From contig JASHNW010000089.1 of the NCBI GenBank assembly GCA_030041435.1, positions 62,001 through 126,000 on the forward strand: a stretch of DNA of 64,000 bases, in the 5' to 3' direction. Shown piece after piece: positions 31,640 to 40,512 of this stretch. The notes beneath the pieces were generated by a model. The model searched no databases, was not told where the DNA came from, and saw only the letters and a list, made by a program, of their open reading frames with translations. The DNA comes from Acidobacteriaceae bacterium (GTDB lineage Bacteria > Acidobacteriota > Terriglobia > Terriglobales > Acidobacteriaceae). Each line of letters opens with the position of its first letter. Within the stretch, counting starts at the first letter, position 1. A program made the translations under genes and the position numbers.

Positions 31640-32506
31640 TCAATCCTGGCTGGCCGCAGCGGCCGTCTTGCGCGCCTTCTTTTCCCGATGCTTATTCAAA
31701 AAGTGCTGGTAAATGTCCGGCCAGAATTCCGCCAGCTCCGCGCCCGCGACGCCTTCATAGGTTACGCTGGCACCTCGCGCGAAGGTCAGTTCCACGCCGC
31801 GATCGTTGGCCGGATAATAAGCGTTCGAGATGGCACCGGCAATAAAGTTGCCCGCCACGTTCCCGTAATTCGGTCCCCACTTGCCGTTGTCGCGTTTGCA
31901 CCATACGGTGGTCGAGGCGGAATACGCAACACGTTTGATGAATTTGCCGTGACCCATGCGGAAATAGCGCGGATCCTCGTGCCACCAGGCGGGCAGGACC
32001 GCGTTGCCCCAGAAGTTGCCGTCCACTGTATCCGCGTAGGCCGCGCCCCAGTACTTGGCGAAGCCTTCCACGCCCTGGCCATAGGAGACGTACTCGTCGC
32101 CGGCCATGCTGATGCCGCCGTCGACGGCGGTGAGAAAGAAGATCCACGGGTCGGTCGAGCTTTTGAATGTCAGTTGAAATTTCTGCTTTGGGGTGAGCGG
32201 CGCTGCTGCGCCGGAGGTCACGTTGAACAACGGCACCACGCCCAGAATCCGCTGTTGCTCTTCCTTCTTCAGCTCCTCCGCGGCCCGCTTCTGCTGCTGC
32301 TCTTTCGTTTCCGTGCTGTTTGGCTGCTGGCTGCTCGATGCGGGCTGGCTGGTCTGCTGGGTCTGCGAACTCGCCTGCGGCGCATCGGGCAGATCGGCGG
32401 AAGCGAGCGTTTGTGCGGCCGCTGCGGGATTCCCGGCGAGAAATGCGGCGCCCAGCGTCAGAACAAGTGTGACAGCGCGGCAAAGGTAAGGTTTTACTGC
32501 TGTCAA
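31640..32506 (-). CDS. Exported protein of unknown function, paralogue B (TTG start, LPDAPQ motif)
   Basis: 288 residues starting at TTG 32504-32506 with GGAGA upstream, the same start design as its neighbour. The signal peptide ends at AAAAQ. LPDAPQ lies at 39-44, followed by a Q/S-rich linker, then ILGVVPLFNVTS, WHEDPRYFRMGHG and GPNYGNVAGNFIAGAISNAYYP, collinear with paralogue A. It has a basic C-terminal tail (HREKKARKTAAAA). The frame is open further upstream, but the alignment with paralogue A and the signal peptide fix this start. It is a tandem duplicate, separated by 127 bases, and probably co-transcribed. Confidence 0.78.
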   Translation of the reverse strand: MTAVKPYLCRAVTLVLTLGAAFLAGNPAAAAQTLASADLPDAPQASSQTQQTSQPASSSQQPNSTETKEQQQKRAAEELKKEEQQRILGVVPLFNVTSGAAAPLTPKQKFQLTFKSSTDPWIFFLTAVDGGISMAGDEYVSYGQGVEGFAKYWGAAYADTVDGNFWGNAVLPAWWHEDPRYFRMGHGKFIKRVAYSASTTVWCKRDNGKWGPNYGNVAGNFIAGAISNAYYPANDRGVELTFARGASVTYEGVAGAELAEFWPDIYQHFLNKHREKKARKTAAAASQD

Positions 32507-32806
32507 ACGAGTCTCCGAACTGATCCGGTGTCGAATTCTCCGCCTCGACAACGTGCCGCGAACGCGCTTCCAACGCCAGTGAGACGCGCAATCTGCCCGG
32601 AAAGTCGATCGAAATCCATTGCAAGTTCCACTGCCGCCAGCACATACCAGCATGGGTCGTCCGGCGGCATGAAAAAGCGGAAACAATGGCGGAAATCTCC
32701 GCGATGATAACGGACCCCATCGCAAAGAACAAGTTGCTTCCTGTGTTCACCTAACCTGCCTGCAGGGAACGCTGTGCCATACTGTTTTGGAATCCACCCG
32801 TCCGGA

Positions 32807-33286
32807 ATGAATCCAGCCCCGAACTCCGAGTTCATGAGGAAAGCCATCGACCTGGCTACGGAAAACGTCCGCAGCGGCAGCGGAGGTCCCTTCGGTGCGG
32901 TCGTCGTGCGCGATGGCATCATCGTCGGCGAGGGGGCGAATCGGGTTACGCAGCAAAACGACCCCACCGCGCACGCGGAAGTCCGGGCCATCCGCGCCGC
33001 CTGCCAGGCGCTCGGCGTCTTCAGCCTGCACGGCTGCGAAATCTACACCAGCTGCGAGCCGTGCCCCATGTGCCTGGGGGCCATCTACTGGGCGCGCATC
33101 GATCGCATCTGGTTCGGCAACACCAGCGCCGACGCTGCCCGGGTCGCCTTCGACGACGCCTTCCTCTACCGCGAAGTCGCGCTCCCCGCGGCGCGGCGCG
33201 CCATCCCCAGCTCTATGCTGATGCGCGATCAGGCGTGGGAATCCTTCCAGCTCTGGCTCGACACGCCGAACAAGACCCCGTACTAA
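32807..33286 (+). CDS. guaD: Guanine deaminase-type nucleoside/base deaminase
   Basis: 159 residues of the cytidine-deaminase fold, closely like the small bacterial guanine deaminase of Bacillus. The zinc site is HAE (56-58, in DPTAHAEVRAI) and C83/C86 in YTSCEPCPMCLGAIYWAR. The C-terminal FDDAFLYREV and final NKTPY also match that subfamily and argue against tRNA adenosine deaminase TadA. It would convert guanine to xanthine. ATG 32807 has a weak ribosome site; ATG 32834 is an alternative. The 300 bases upstream carry the divergent promoters for this gene and the minus-strand paralogue. Confidence 0.88.
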   Translation: MNPAPNSEFMRKAIDLATENVRSGSGGPFGAVVVRDGIIVGEGANRVTQQNDPTAHAEVRAIRAACQALGVFSLHGCEIYTSCEPCPMCLGAIYWARIDRIWFGNTSADAARVAFDDAFLYREVALPAARRAIPSSMLMRDQAWESFQLWLDTPNKTPY

Positions 33287-33381
33287 CATTGTCGGGTGCC
33301 CCATTTGTCCTGAGCAGGTTCCTCGTCGCGTCAATTCTGTACCCTGCACCCTGTACTCTGCTTCGCGCATCTCTTTCCCAT

Positions 33382-34431
33382 ATGGAATACAGACTTCTTG
33401 GCCGTTCCGGACTGCGCGTCTCCGCGCTGAGTTTTGGCGCCGCGACTTTCGGCGGCGGCAACGAGTTCTTCAAGGCCTGGGGCAGCACGCAGGTTGACGA
33501 AGCTCGACGCATGATCGATCTGTGCATCGATGCGGGCATCAACCTCCTCGATGTTGCCAATGGCTACTCCAACGGCCTCGCTGAGGAGATCCTCGGCAAA
33601 GCCCTGCAGGGCAAACGCGACAAGGTCCTCATCTCCACGAAGTCTTTCTTCCCGATGGGCGAGGGCCCCAACGATCTCGGTTCCTCGCGCTTCCACATCC
33701 TCGAGCAGGTGGACGCCAGTTTGCGCCGCCTCGGGACCGACCGCATCGACATCTACCACATGCACGGCTTCGATGCGCTCACGCCGGTCGAGGAGACGCT
33801 CGACACCCTCAACACTCTTGTCCACGCCGGCAAGATTCGCTACATTGCCTGTTCCAATTTCTCCGGCTGGCACCTGATGAAGTCGCTCGCCGTCTCCGAC
33901 CGTTATGGCTGGGCGCGTTACGTTGCCCACCAGGTCTACTACTCCCTCATCGGGCGCGAATACGAGTGGGAGCTGATGCCGCTCGCCCTCGACCAGGGTG
34001 TCGGCGCGCTCATCTGGAGCCCGCTCGGCTGGGGGCGTCTGACCGGCAAGCTGCGCCGGGGCCATCCGCTCCCCAAGATCAGCCGCCTGCACAAAACCGC
34101 CGAGGCCGGCCCCCAGGTCCGCGATGAATACCTCTATAAAGTCGTCGACGCCATCGACGAGGTGGCGAAGGAAACCGGCAAGACGGTGCCGGAGATCGCC
34201 CTCAACTGGCTGCTGCAGCGGCCGTCGGTCTCGAGCGTCATCGTCGGCGCGCGCAACGAGGAACAGCTGAAGCAGAATCTCGCCGCCTCTTCCTGGAATC
34301 TGACCCCGCAGCAGGTTGCCAAACTCGATGCTGCCAGCGACGTCACGCCCACCTACCCTTACTGGCATCAACGCATCGTGAAGCAGCGGAACCCTCCGCC
34401 GGTTCCGTCGGCGGACGACGGGTCGAGGTAG
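33382..34431 (+). CDS. Aldo/keto reductase
   Basis: 349 residues, (beta/alpha)8 NADPH-dependent oxidoreductase. The tetrad is visible: Asp57 and Tyr62 (LLDVANGYSNG), Lys87 (ISTKSF) and His128 (YHMHGF). The C-terminal cofactor segment SSVIVGARNEEQLKQNL is typical of the YajO/general-stress AKR group. ATG 33382 begins MEYRLLGRSGLRV. The substrate is unknown. The 95 bases upstream include a short CCCTG-rich imperfect repeat (TGTACCCTGCACCCTGTACT). Confidence 0.92.
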   Translation: MEYRLLGRSGLRVSALSFGAATFGGGNEFFKAWGSTQVDEARRMIDLCIDAGINLLDVANGYSNGLAEEILGKALQGKRDKVLISTKSFFPMGEGPNDLGSSRFHILEQVDASLRRLGTDRIDIYHMHGFDALTPVEETLDTLNTLVHAGKIRYIACSNFSGWHLMKSLAVSDRYGWARYVAHQVYYSLIGREYEWELMPLALDQGVGALIWSPLGWGRLTGKLRRGHPLPKISRLHKTAEAGPQVRDEYLYKVVDAIDEVAKETGKTVPEIALNWLLQRPSVSSVIVGARNEEQLKQNLAASSWNLTPQQVAKLDAASDVTPTYPYWHQRIVKQRNPPPVPSADDGSR

Positions 34432-34505
34432 AAGCACACAGCGTGGCAGGGGCTTAAGTCGCTGGAACTTGGCCGGGCAGCCCGTCAGCGCACGAGGAGG
34501 AAGTC

Positions 34506-35369
34506 ATGGGGCTAATCACGAACATCCTTTTCCCAGTGAGTTTTTCGCCTTCCTGCGTCGCCATGGCCCCATATGTGAAGCGGGCCGCCGCAATCTTCGG
34601 TGCCAGAGTGTCGCTCATTCACGTGTTCAACCCGGCCAGTTACAGCGGCTTCGAGCAATATCTGCGCAGGCCTGAGGAGATCGCGCAGGATCACGAGGAG
34701 GTCGCCCGCCAGAGGCTGGACGCCTTTCTTGCGGCGCAGTTCCCTCTGGCGGAATATCAAAGAATCGTCGTGCCCGGCGACCCTGCGACTGAAATCGCGC
34801 AGGCCGCCAGGAGCGGCTTCGATCTGATCATTATGCCCACGCATGCCGGCACATTCCGGCGTATGCTGCTCGGCTCGACAACAGCCAAGGTGCTCAACGA
34901 CGCGGATTGCCCGGTGGCAACCAGCCGTCACGCGGAAACGATCGCGCCGCGGCCCCTGGAGCATCGCGTCTGGCTATGCTCGATCGGCTTAAGCAGGGAC
35001 TCGGAACGCGTGCTTCGCTTCGCCCATCGCGCAGCGACGGATGCGGGCTCTCAGCTGATCATCATTCATGCCGTTCAGGCGGCCGACCCAAAACTGCCCG
35101 TTCAGCTGGATTTGCAGGAACAGATTCAGTCTGAGGAAAGGCGGCAGGCGCGCCAGCGGATTGATGAACTGCAGCAAAGGGTCGGATCCAGTACTGCGGT
35201 TCGCGTCGCGGTCGGTCCCGTCAAGGAAGCGTTGCTGGAGGCCGCACGGCGATTTGACGCTGACGCGCTGCTGATCGGACGCAGCCCTCAGCCTGGCGTT
35301 CACGGCCGTCTGCGCGATCTGACCTACGCCATGGTGCGCGACTCACCCTTTCCTGTGATGAGCATCTAA
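34506..35369 (+). CDS. Universal stress protein with two Usp domains
   Basis: 287 residues. The first UspA domain (5-140) ends in PTHAGTFRRMLLGSTTAKVL, close to the ATP-binding G-x2-G-x9-G-S/T pattern. The second (155-287) has IGRSPQPGVHGRLRDLTYAMV, where that motif is degraded, so only one domain may bind nucleotide. A GGAGGAAG site precedes ATG 34506. Confidence 0.9.
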   Translation: MGLITNILFPVSFSPSCVAMAPYVKRAAAIFGARVSLIHVFNPASYSGFEQYLRRPEEIAQDHEEVARQRLDAFLAAQFPLAEYQRIVVPGDPATEIAQAARSGFDLIIMPTHAGTFRRMLLGSTTAKVLNDADCPVATSRHAETIAPRPLEHRVWLCSIGLSRDSERVLRFAHRAATDAGSQLIIIHAVQAADPKLPVQLDLQEQIQSEERRQARQRIDELQQRVGSSTAVRVAVGPVKEALLEAARRFDADALLIGRSPQPGVHGRLRDLTYAMVRDSPFPVMSI

Positions 35370-35487
35370 TCGCTTTGACCATGGATGCGCTGGCGCGAGA
35401 GTCCGCCATGCCGCGCAGGCCAGCCAATCAAAATGCGACGCTCCCTGCCGCTCGGCATCCACTGGAGGTGCGCCTGAAGGAGCCACC

Positions 35488-36420
35488 ATGCATGTTATGC
35501 GCGTCAACGAACCGGGCCGGGAGCCGGTGCTTCTTGCCGCCGAAGTGGCGCAGCCGTGTCCCGGTGACGGGGAAGTGCTGATTCGGGTTCGTGCCGCGGG
35601 CATTACGCCCAGCGAGCTGATGTGGTATCCCACCACTCACACGAAGCAGGGAACCACTCGCACCGGAGCTGTTCCCGGTCACGAGTTCTCCGGCACCGTG
35701 GCGGAGCTGGGCAGCAACGTAAGCGGCGTTGCCGTCGGCGACGAGGTCTACGGCCTGAACGACTGGTTCGCCGATGGCGCGACTGCCGAGTTTTGCCTGA
35801 CCCGTCCAGAGTGGATCGCCGCGAAGCCCGCCTCGCTCACTCACGAAGCCGCGGCCACCGTGCCCATAAGCGTGCTCACGGCGTGGCAGGGCTTGTTCGA
35901 GCGCGCAAGAATCCAGGCCGGCGACCGCGTTCTGGTGCACGGCGGAGCGGGCGCGGTGGGTCTCTTCGCCGTGCAGCTCGCCCATCGCAGCGGCACGCAC
36001 GCGATCGCGACTGCATCCGGCCGCGGCGTGGATTTTGTGAAGCGGCTCGGCGCCGATGAGGCGATCGACTATCGCGCATCGCGCTTTGAAGATCAGATTG
36101 ACGCAGTCGATGCGGTCTTCGATACCGTCGGCGGTGAGACGCTGGAGCGATCGTGGCGCGTGCTGAAGCCTGGCGGACGCATGGTGACGGTTGCGTCGGA
36201 AAGCGGCGCGGCCACGGAGCAGCGGGTGAAGGATGCCTTCTTCATCGTGGAACCGAACCGCAAACAGCTGGAAGAAGCCGCCCTAATGATCGACAGGGGC
36301 GAGCTGCGGGTATTTGTAAAAGCCACGGTTCCTTTTTCCGATGCATCCGCGGCCTATAGCGGGAAATCTGCCGACCGGTCCGGATTTGGCAAGCTGGTTG
36401 TTGCTGTCTCCGGCCACTGA
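35488..36420 (+). CDS. Zinc-independent MDR-family quinone/enone oxidoreductase
   Basis: 310 residues of the medium-chain dehydrogenase fold: an N-terminal GroES-like domain (PGHEFSGTVAELGSNVSGVAVGDEVYG) and a nucleotide-binding motif VLVHGGAGAVGLFAVQLA. It lacks the structural-zinc cysteines and the catalytic-zinc Cys, as in quinone oxidoreductases. It would reduce quinones or enones with NADPH. The start ATG 35488 follows GGAGGTGCGC at some distance and AAGGAG closer. Confidence 0.9.
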   Translation: MHVMRVNEPGREPVLLAAEVAQPCPGDGEVLIRVRAAGITPSELMWYPTTHTKQGTTRTGAVPGHEFSGTVAELGSNVSGVAVGDEVYGLNDWFADGATAEFCLTRPEWIAAKPASLTHEAAATVPISVLTAWQGLFERARIQAGDRVLVHGGAGAVGLFAVQLAHRSGTHAIATASGRGVDFVKRLGADEAIDYRASRFEDQIDAVDAVFDTVGGETLERSWRVLKPGGRMVTVASESGAATEQRVKDAFFIVEPNRKQLEEAALMIDRGELRVFVKATVPFSDASAAYSGKSADRSGFGKLVVAVSGH

Positions 36421-36702
36421 GCAGCTCAGCAAGAGCCTCTGAGTGGAAAACATCAGTCATTCAGGCGAGCGATGCGGGTGGTGAGCTTCGCAGCCCACGC
36501 CTCTATCTCGGTTCGATAATTGGAGTTATCCCAGCAGAAAGGTAATACACGAAAGGAGATACACGTCCGATTAACATTGACGGCGGATAAGCAATCCTCG
36601 TAAACTCCCTCGGTAACTTTTTGTCGATCCCTCAGGTACCGGGGGGCCATCACGAAACTTTGCAAGCGAGCAGGTCTACCGACTCTTCTGAAGACGCTGA
36701 TT

Positions 36703-37977
36703 TTGCTGGCCGGTGTCACCCCCCTGAGTTTCGCGGCTCAGACGAACTGCAGCGCCTTTAACGCGGCCTATGGTCAGTTTTTGATCGCTTTCACCGGAAA
36801 CGCGCAGCATAATTCCGATGCTCACGTTTTGGAAAACACCATGGCCGGGATCTGTACTTATAGCGGAGCTGCCCTGGTGGGACAGACAGTCCAGTGCGGT
36901 GTCACCGCCGCTTCTACCTCCGCTTCGACTGTGGGGGACCTCGGCAGTCTTTTGACCCGCCACTCCCATCCGATGAATTCGGCGGATAAATCAGGGACCA
37001 TTACCTCCAATAGTGATCGCGCTGTTGGCGACGCGGAAGGCGTTGGAGAAACTCAGTCCTGTTACCGACCCTGCGGAAGCACAATCGGCATCAACCTCAT
37101 CGGAAGCGGCAATGGCCTTGGCTTCAGTTATATGTTCTCTCCCGCTCAACCGCTCTGGAGTAACTCCAACTATTACAAAAGCTATTGCATTGCTCAAAGC
37201 CTGCCGCCGTTATCAGCACCTGTCTGTACCCCTTCAACTCCTTCCGAGCCGGCCGAGGGAGGCCGGTGTCAGCACTGGGATACATCTACTTGTTCCTGGC
37301 AATGGGCAACTTGTGGGAAGGGTGGCGGCGGTTCCCCCCTCATCGTCGATACCACGGGAAAGGGGTTCCATTTCACTGATCCCGCCAAAGGCAACTACGT
37401 CACCTTCGACATGCAAGGAAACGGAACATACGAGAAACTCTCCTGGCCGAAGGCCGGTTCAGGGAATGCCTGGCTGGTCCTCGACCGCGACGGCGATGGA
37501 ATCATCAAGGATGGCACGGAGCTTTTCGGTAACTTCACTCCGCACAGCAATGCCGACATCCCGAGCCACCCCAACCCCAACGGTTATCTCGCTCTCGCAT
37601 GGTATGACAAGCCTGCTCAGGGTGGAAACCAGGACGGCATTATTTCGAAAATCGATGCAATCTGGCCGAAGCTCAAGCTGTGGATCGATACTCACTGCTA
37701 CCTGACCCCCGATGTTCCCTGCCAGTCACGCCCTGAGGAACTTTTCTCGCTGGACTCCAAGGGAGTCCGGGCGATCTCCCTGATCTATGGAAACAGCGCG
37801 AAAACTGACGCTGTGGGCAACGATTTCCGGTACTTCGCGGTGCTGAATCCCAAATCTTACGACATCCCGGCTGGCGATCCACGACGCCTTGCCGCATCGC
37901 AGACAGGCCACGACCTGAATCAGGAATCGTTCGACGGTCGCCTGACCTACGATGTTTTCCTCAAGACGGTGCCATAA
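36703..37977 (+). CDS. Secreted protein with EF-hand-like calcium loop, start unclear
   Basis: 424 residues from TTG 36703. The frame is open upstream to 36604 and encodes ITKLCKRAGLPTLLKTLILL directly before it, which is clearly the basic and hydrophobic part of the signal peptide, yet no ATG/GTG/TTG lies there; codon 36649-36651 is ATC where ATG would fit. The C-terminal half has WLVLDRDGDGIIKDGTELFG, an EF-hand-like loop found in many secreted bacterial proteins, then GNQDGIISKIDAIWPKLKLW. The N-terminal half has spaced cysteines. G+C appears lower than in neighbouring genes, suggesting transfer. Function unknown. The 36421-36648 leader shows no other gene. Confidence 0.7.
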   Translation: MLAGVTPLSFAAQTNCSAFNAAYGQFLIAFTGNAQHNSDAHVLENTMAGICTYSGAALVGQTVQCGVTAASTSASTVGDLGSLLTRHSHPMNSADKSGTITSNSDRAVGDAEGVGETQSCYRPCGSTIGINLIGSGNGLGFSYMFSPAQPLWSNSNYYKSYCIAQSLPPLSAPVCTPSTPSEPAEGGRCQHWDTSTCSWQWATCGKGGGGSPLIVDTTGKGFHFTDPAKGNYVTFDMQGNGTYEKLSWPKAGSGNAWLVLDRDGDGIIKDGTELFGNFTPHSNADIPSHPNPNGYLALAWYDKPAQGGNQDGIISKIDAIWPKLKLWIDTHCYLTPDVPCQSRPEELFSLDSKGVRAISLIYGNSAKTDAVGNDFRYFAVLNPKSYDIPAGDPRRLAASQTGHDLNQESFDGRLTYDVFLKTVP

Positions 37978-38000
37978 GGGCGGGCGGAACAATCCGGCCC

Positions 38001-38038
38001 CCAGCGGTCCGGCGTGCATCCGTATGCCGGACCGCTGG
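38001..38038 (+). terminator. 13-bp perfect hairpin after the secreted Ca-loop protein gene
   Basis: CCAGCGGTCCGGC pairs perfectly with GCCGGACCGCTGG across a 12-base loop, 23 bases after the stop. No T-run follows, so it may be a Rho-aided end or an mRNA 3' stabiliser. Confidence 0.55.
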
Positions 38039-38184
38039 TCATGAAGCTGCCGCAGTTGCGGCGCTGATCGCGGGTGCGAAGGACGCCGTTCACCCGATCA
38101 CCGCGTATTCCTGGTTGAGTTGAAATTCCACCCGTCGAAGCGCGCCCAAACAGGCGATTGACCGTCTGCGCGACTGCCGCTACG

Positions 38185-38757
38185 ATGACTGCATTCAGCC
38201 TGATGGACATCACCATCCAGGAGCGCCGGTTCACCTTCGCTTCCGAATATGAGATTTCGGGCCCGGGGACCATGCTGCACGCGCGGAAAGACGTTTTCGC
38301 CTTCCCGGCGCGCATGCAGCTGAAGCTGGAGAACGGCCCCACCTTCGTCACCATCCAGGGACGATTCTCTGTTACGCGCGGAAAGTACGACCTCCGCTTT
38401 GCTGACGGCCGCGACTTCGCCTTCCAGTGTGAAAAGATCCGCAAAGGGGTTTACCTCTGCCAGCGGGGAGACGACTCTTACCGGCTCTACCGCCACCGGG
38501 GGCTGCGGTATTCCATCTTTCAAAACGACAGGCAGATTGCCGCCATTGTCCGGAGCCGCAAGAACGTGCGCAGAGGGAACCGCTTCGACATCCGCATGAA
38601 CAGCGACGCCGACCTGACCATCGTCGCCGCCATGGTGCTGGCCATGAACGCGTCGGAACAAGAGGATCAGCCGAGCGATCCGGATGTGGCTCCGGTGGAG
38701 TACGGACATCGGCGCCCGGAAGAAAAGAAGTTCGACGAAAACTGGCAGCCGACCTGA
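38185..38757 (+). CDS. LURP-one-related / tubby-fold-like protein
   Basis: 190 residues. The beta-strand-rich sequence (MDITIQERRFTFASEYEISG, KYDLRFADGRDFAFQCEKI, YRLYRHRGLRYSIFQNDRQIAAI, then a C-terminal helix LTIVAAMVLAMNAS) matches the LURP-one/phospholipid-scramblase-like beta-barrel with a central helix. The biochemical role in bacteria is unknown. Starts at ATG 38185 or ATG 38200 are both possible; neither has a strong ribosome site. Confidence 0.68.
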   Translation: MTAFSLMDITIQERRFTFASEYEISGPGTMLHARKDVFAFPARMQLKLENGPTFVTIQGRFSVTRGKYDLRFADGRDFAFQCEKIRKGVYLCQRGDDSYRLYRHRGLRYSIFQNDRQIAAIVRSRKNVRRGNRFDIRMNSDADLTIVAAMVLAMNASEQEDQPSDPDVAPVEYGHRRPEEKKFDENWQPT

Positions 38758-38917
38758 GGCGGACGCCCCTTTCCGGCTGCCTTTGCGCGCCTGGAGCCGT
38801 GCAGTCAGCCGCTGCTCTGCGTGCTATACTCAGCAGTTGCGGGCATCCCCCGGAAATCCCTCTGTTTCCGGCCCTTTGCCCCATAAATTCCACCGCAAAA
38901 GCGATTCTGAGGTTCTC

Positions 38918-39664
38918 ATGTCCGGCCACTCGAAATGGGCGACGATCAAGCATAAGAAGGGTGCGCTCGACGCCAAGCGCGGCAAGATTTTCACCCAGCT
39001 CATCAAGGAAATCACCATCGCGGCCAAGTCCGGCGGCGACCCCGACGGCAATCCTCGCCTGCGCAGCGCCATTGCCGCCGCCAAGGCCGAGAACATGCCC
39101 AACGACAACATCAAGCGCGCCATCCAGCGCGGCACCGGGGAGCTGCCCGGCGCCACCTATGAGGAAATCGCCTTCGAGGGCTACGGCCCCGGCGGCGTCG
39201 CGCTCATCGTCGAAGCCACGACGGATAACCGCAACCGCGCCGTCAGCGAAATTCGCCACATCTTCTCGAAGAGCGGCGGTAACCTCGGCGAGCCCAACTC
39301 CGTCCGCTTCATGTTCTCCAAGAAGGGCGTCATCGCCATTCCCAAATCCGCCGCCGACGAAGAAAAGCTGATGAACATCGTGCTCGAAAACGGTGGCGAA
39401 GACCTGAATGACGAAGGCGACACCTGGGAGATCATCACCGATCCGCACTCGTTCGAAGCCGTCGCCCAGGCCGTTCGCGACGCGAAGATCGAAACTGTCA
39501 TGTCGGAAATCACTATGATCGCCAGCACCTACACCAAGCTCGAAGGGCCGGCTGCTGCGCAGATGGTTCGCCTGCTTGAGGCGCTCGAAGAGCACGACGA
39601 CGTGCAGCACGTCTATTCCAATTTCGACATGGATGCAAAGCAACTGGAAGAGGTCACCAGCTAG
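38918..39664 (+). CDS. yebC: YebC/PmpR-family translation or transcription factor
   Basis: 248 residues. Family blocks are MSGHSKWATIKHKKGALDAKRGKIFTQL, NMPNDNIKRAIQRGTG, YEGYGPGG-type FEGYGPGGVALIVEATTDNRNR, and the C-terminal LLEALEEHDDVQHVYSNFDM. YebC proteins help ribosomes at proline stretches, and some act as regulators. It is often near ruvC; here it is not. ATG 38918 follows TGAGG. Confidence 0.96.
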   Translation: MSGHSKWATIKHKKGALDAKRGKIFTQLIKEITIAAKSGGDPDGNPRLRSAIAAAKAENMPNDNIKRAIQRGTGELPGATYEEIAFEGYGPGGVALIVEATTDNRNRAVSEIRHIFSKSGGNLGEPNSVRFMFSKKGVIAIPKSAADEEKLMNIVLENGGEDLNDEGDTWEIITDPHSFEAVAQAVRDAKIETVMSEITMIASTYTKLEGPAAAQMVRLLEALEEHDDVQHVYSNFDMDAKQLEEVTS

Positions 39665-39691
39665 CGGTCTGTCAGGGGATTCCAGCGAACA

Positions 39692-39717
39692 GGGCCGCCG
39701 CAGGCGGCCTTTCCTTT
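39692..39717 (+). terminator. Rho-independent terminator after yebC
   Basis: GGCCGCC-GCA-GGCGGCC (39693-39709) is followed by TTTCCTTT. Confidence 0.8.
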
Positions 39718-39740
39718 GCGCGGAGGATCATCGATCAGGA

Positions 39741-40475
39741 ATGAGAACTCGCTCTTTTGCTCTTCTGTCTGTCGCGGCGCTTTTTCTGGCCGCCGCCTCC
39801 GCCTCAGCACAAACCACGTCCGCCACGCCGATCGACGATGCATCCCGTCCCGCCGCCGCTGAACTGGCCAAACTCCCGTGGGAGTGGGGCCCGTTCTTCC
39901 AGGGAGGCCAGGGCGTGGGCGACCGTTCCGGTTATACCCTGCTCAGCTCCGGTGTCCGCCTCGGCAAGGTCATCACCGATCAGTACCTCGGAGGCATCTT
40001 CCGTGGGCAGTTCGAATACGCCGGCGAAATTATGCCTTATTGGCAGGCCTTCACACCGCCTCCGCACGAAGGCTACCTTACCTACACCTACAACGGGACA
40101 AAATACTCCGTACTGGAGCCCTATGGCGGCGGCACTTTCACCGGCGTCAGCATTACGCCCATCATCCTGCGCTGGGACTTCAAGCCGCACCATCGCATCG
40201 CTCCGTGGGTTCAGGGGGCGGGCGGCCTCATCTACACCACCCATAAGTTCCCGCCCGACATTCTTGTTCCGCAGGGCACGCCAGGCGGCACCAGCGTGTG
40301 GAACTTCAGCCCGCAGGGCGGAATCGGCCTGCAGTACTTCATCAGCCCGCGGCGGTCGGTCATGTTTTCCGCCAATGCCGTCCACATCTCCAGTGCGTCG
40401 CTGGGCGACCGTAACCCGGGCGTGAACGCGAGTGTGCAGTTCCAGATCGGCTACACCTTCTGGACCAGAAAATAG
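39741..40475 (+). CDS. Outer-membrane acyloxyacyl hydrolase-like (PagL-type) barrel protein
   Basis: 244 residues: signal peptide (1-24, ending ASAQ), then a beta-barrel ending in an aromatic strand (VQFQIGYTFW). AVHISSASLGDRNPGVNAS carries His215 and Ser217 in the HxS arrangement of PagL lipid A 3-O-deacylase. The acidic triad residue expected a little further on (NxGxE in PagL) is not obvious; the matching place reads NPGVN. So it may be an active deacylase with another acid, or a catalytically altered relative. ATG 39741 follows AGGA. Confidence 0.72.
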   Translation: MRTRSFALLSVAALFLAAASASAQTTSATPIDDASRPAAAELAKLPWEWGPFFQGGQGVGDRSGYTLLSSGVRLGKVITDQYLGGIFRGQFEYAGEIMPYWQAFTPPPHEGYLTYTYNGTKYSVLEPYGGGTFTGVSITPIILRWDFKPHHRIAPWVQGAGGLIYTTHKFPPDILVPQGTPGGTSVWNFSPQGGIGLQYFISPRRSVMFSANAVHISSASLGDRNPGVNASVQFQIGYTFWTRK

Positions 40476-40512
40476 TCAGCAACGCCGCGTCAAAAGACGA
40501 TAATCGAGCAGG

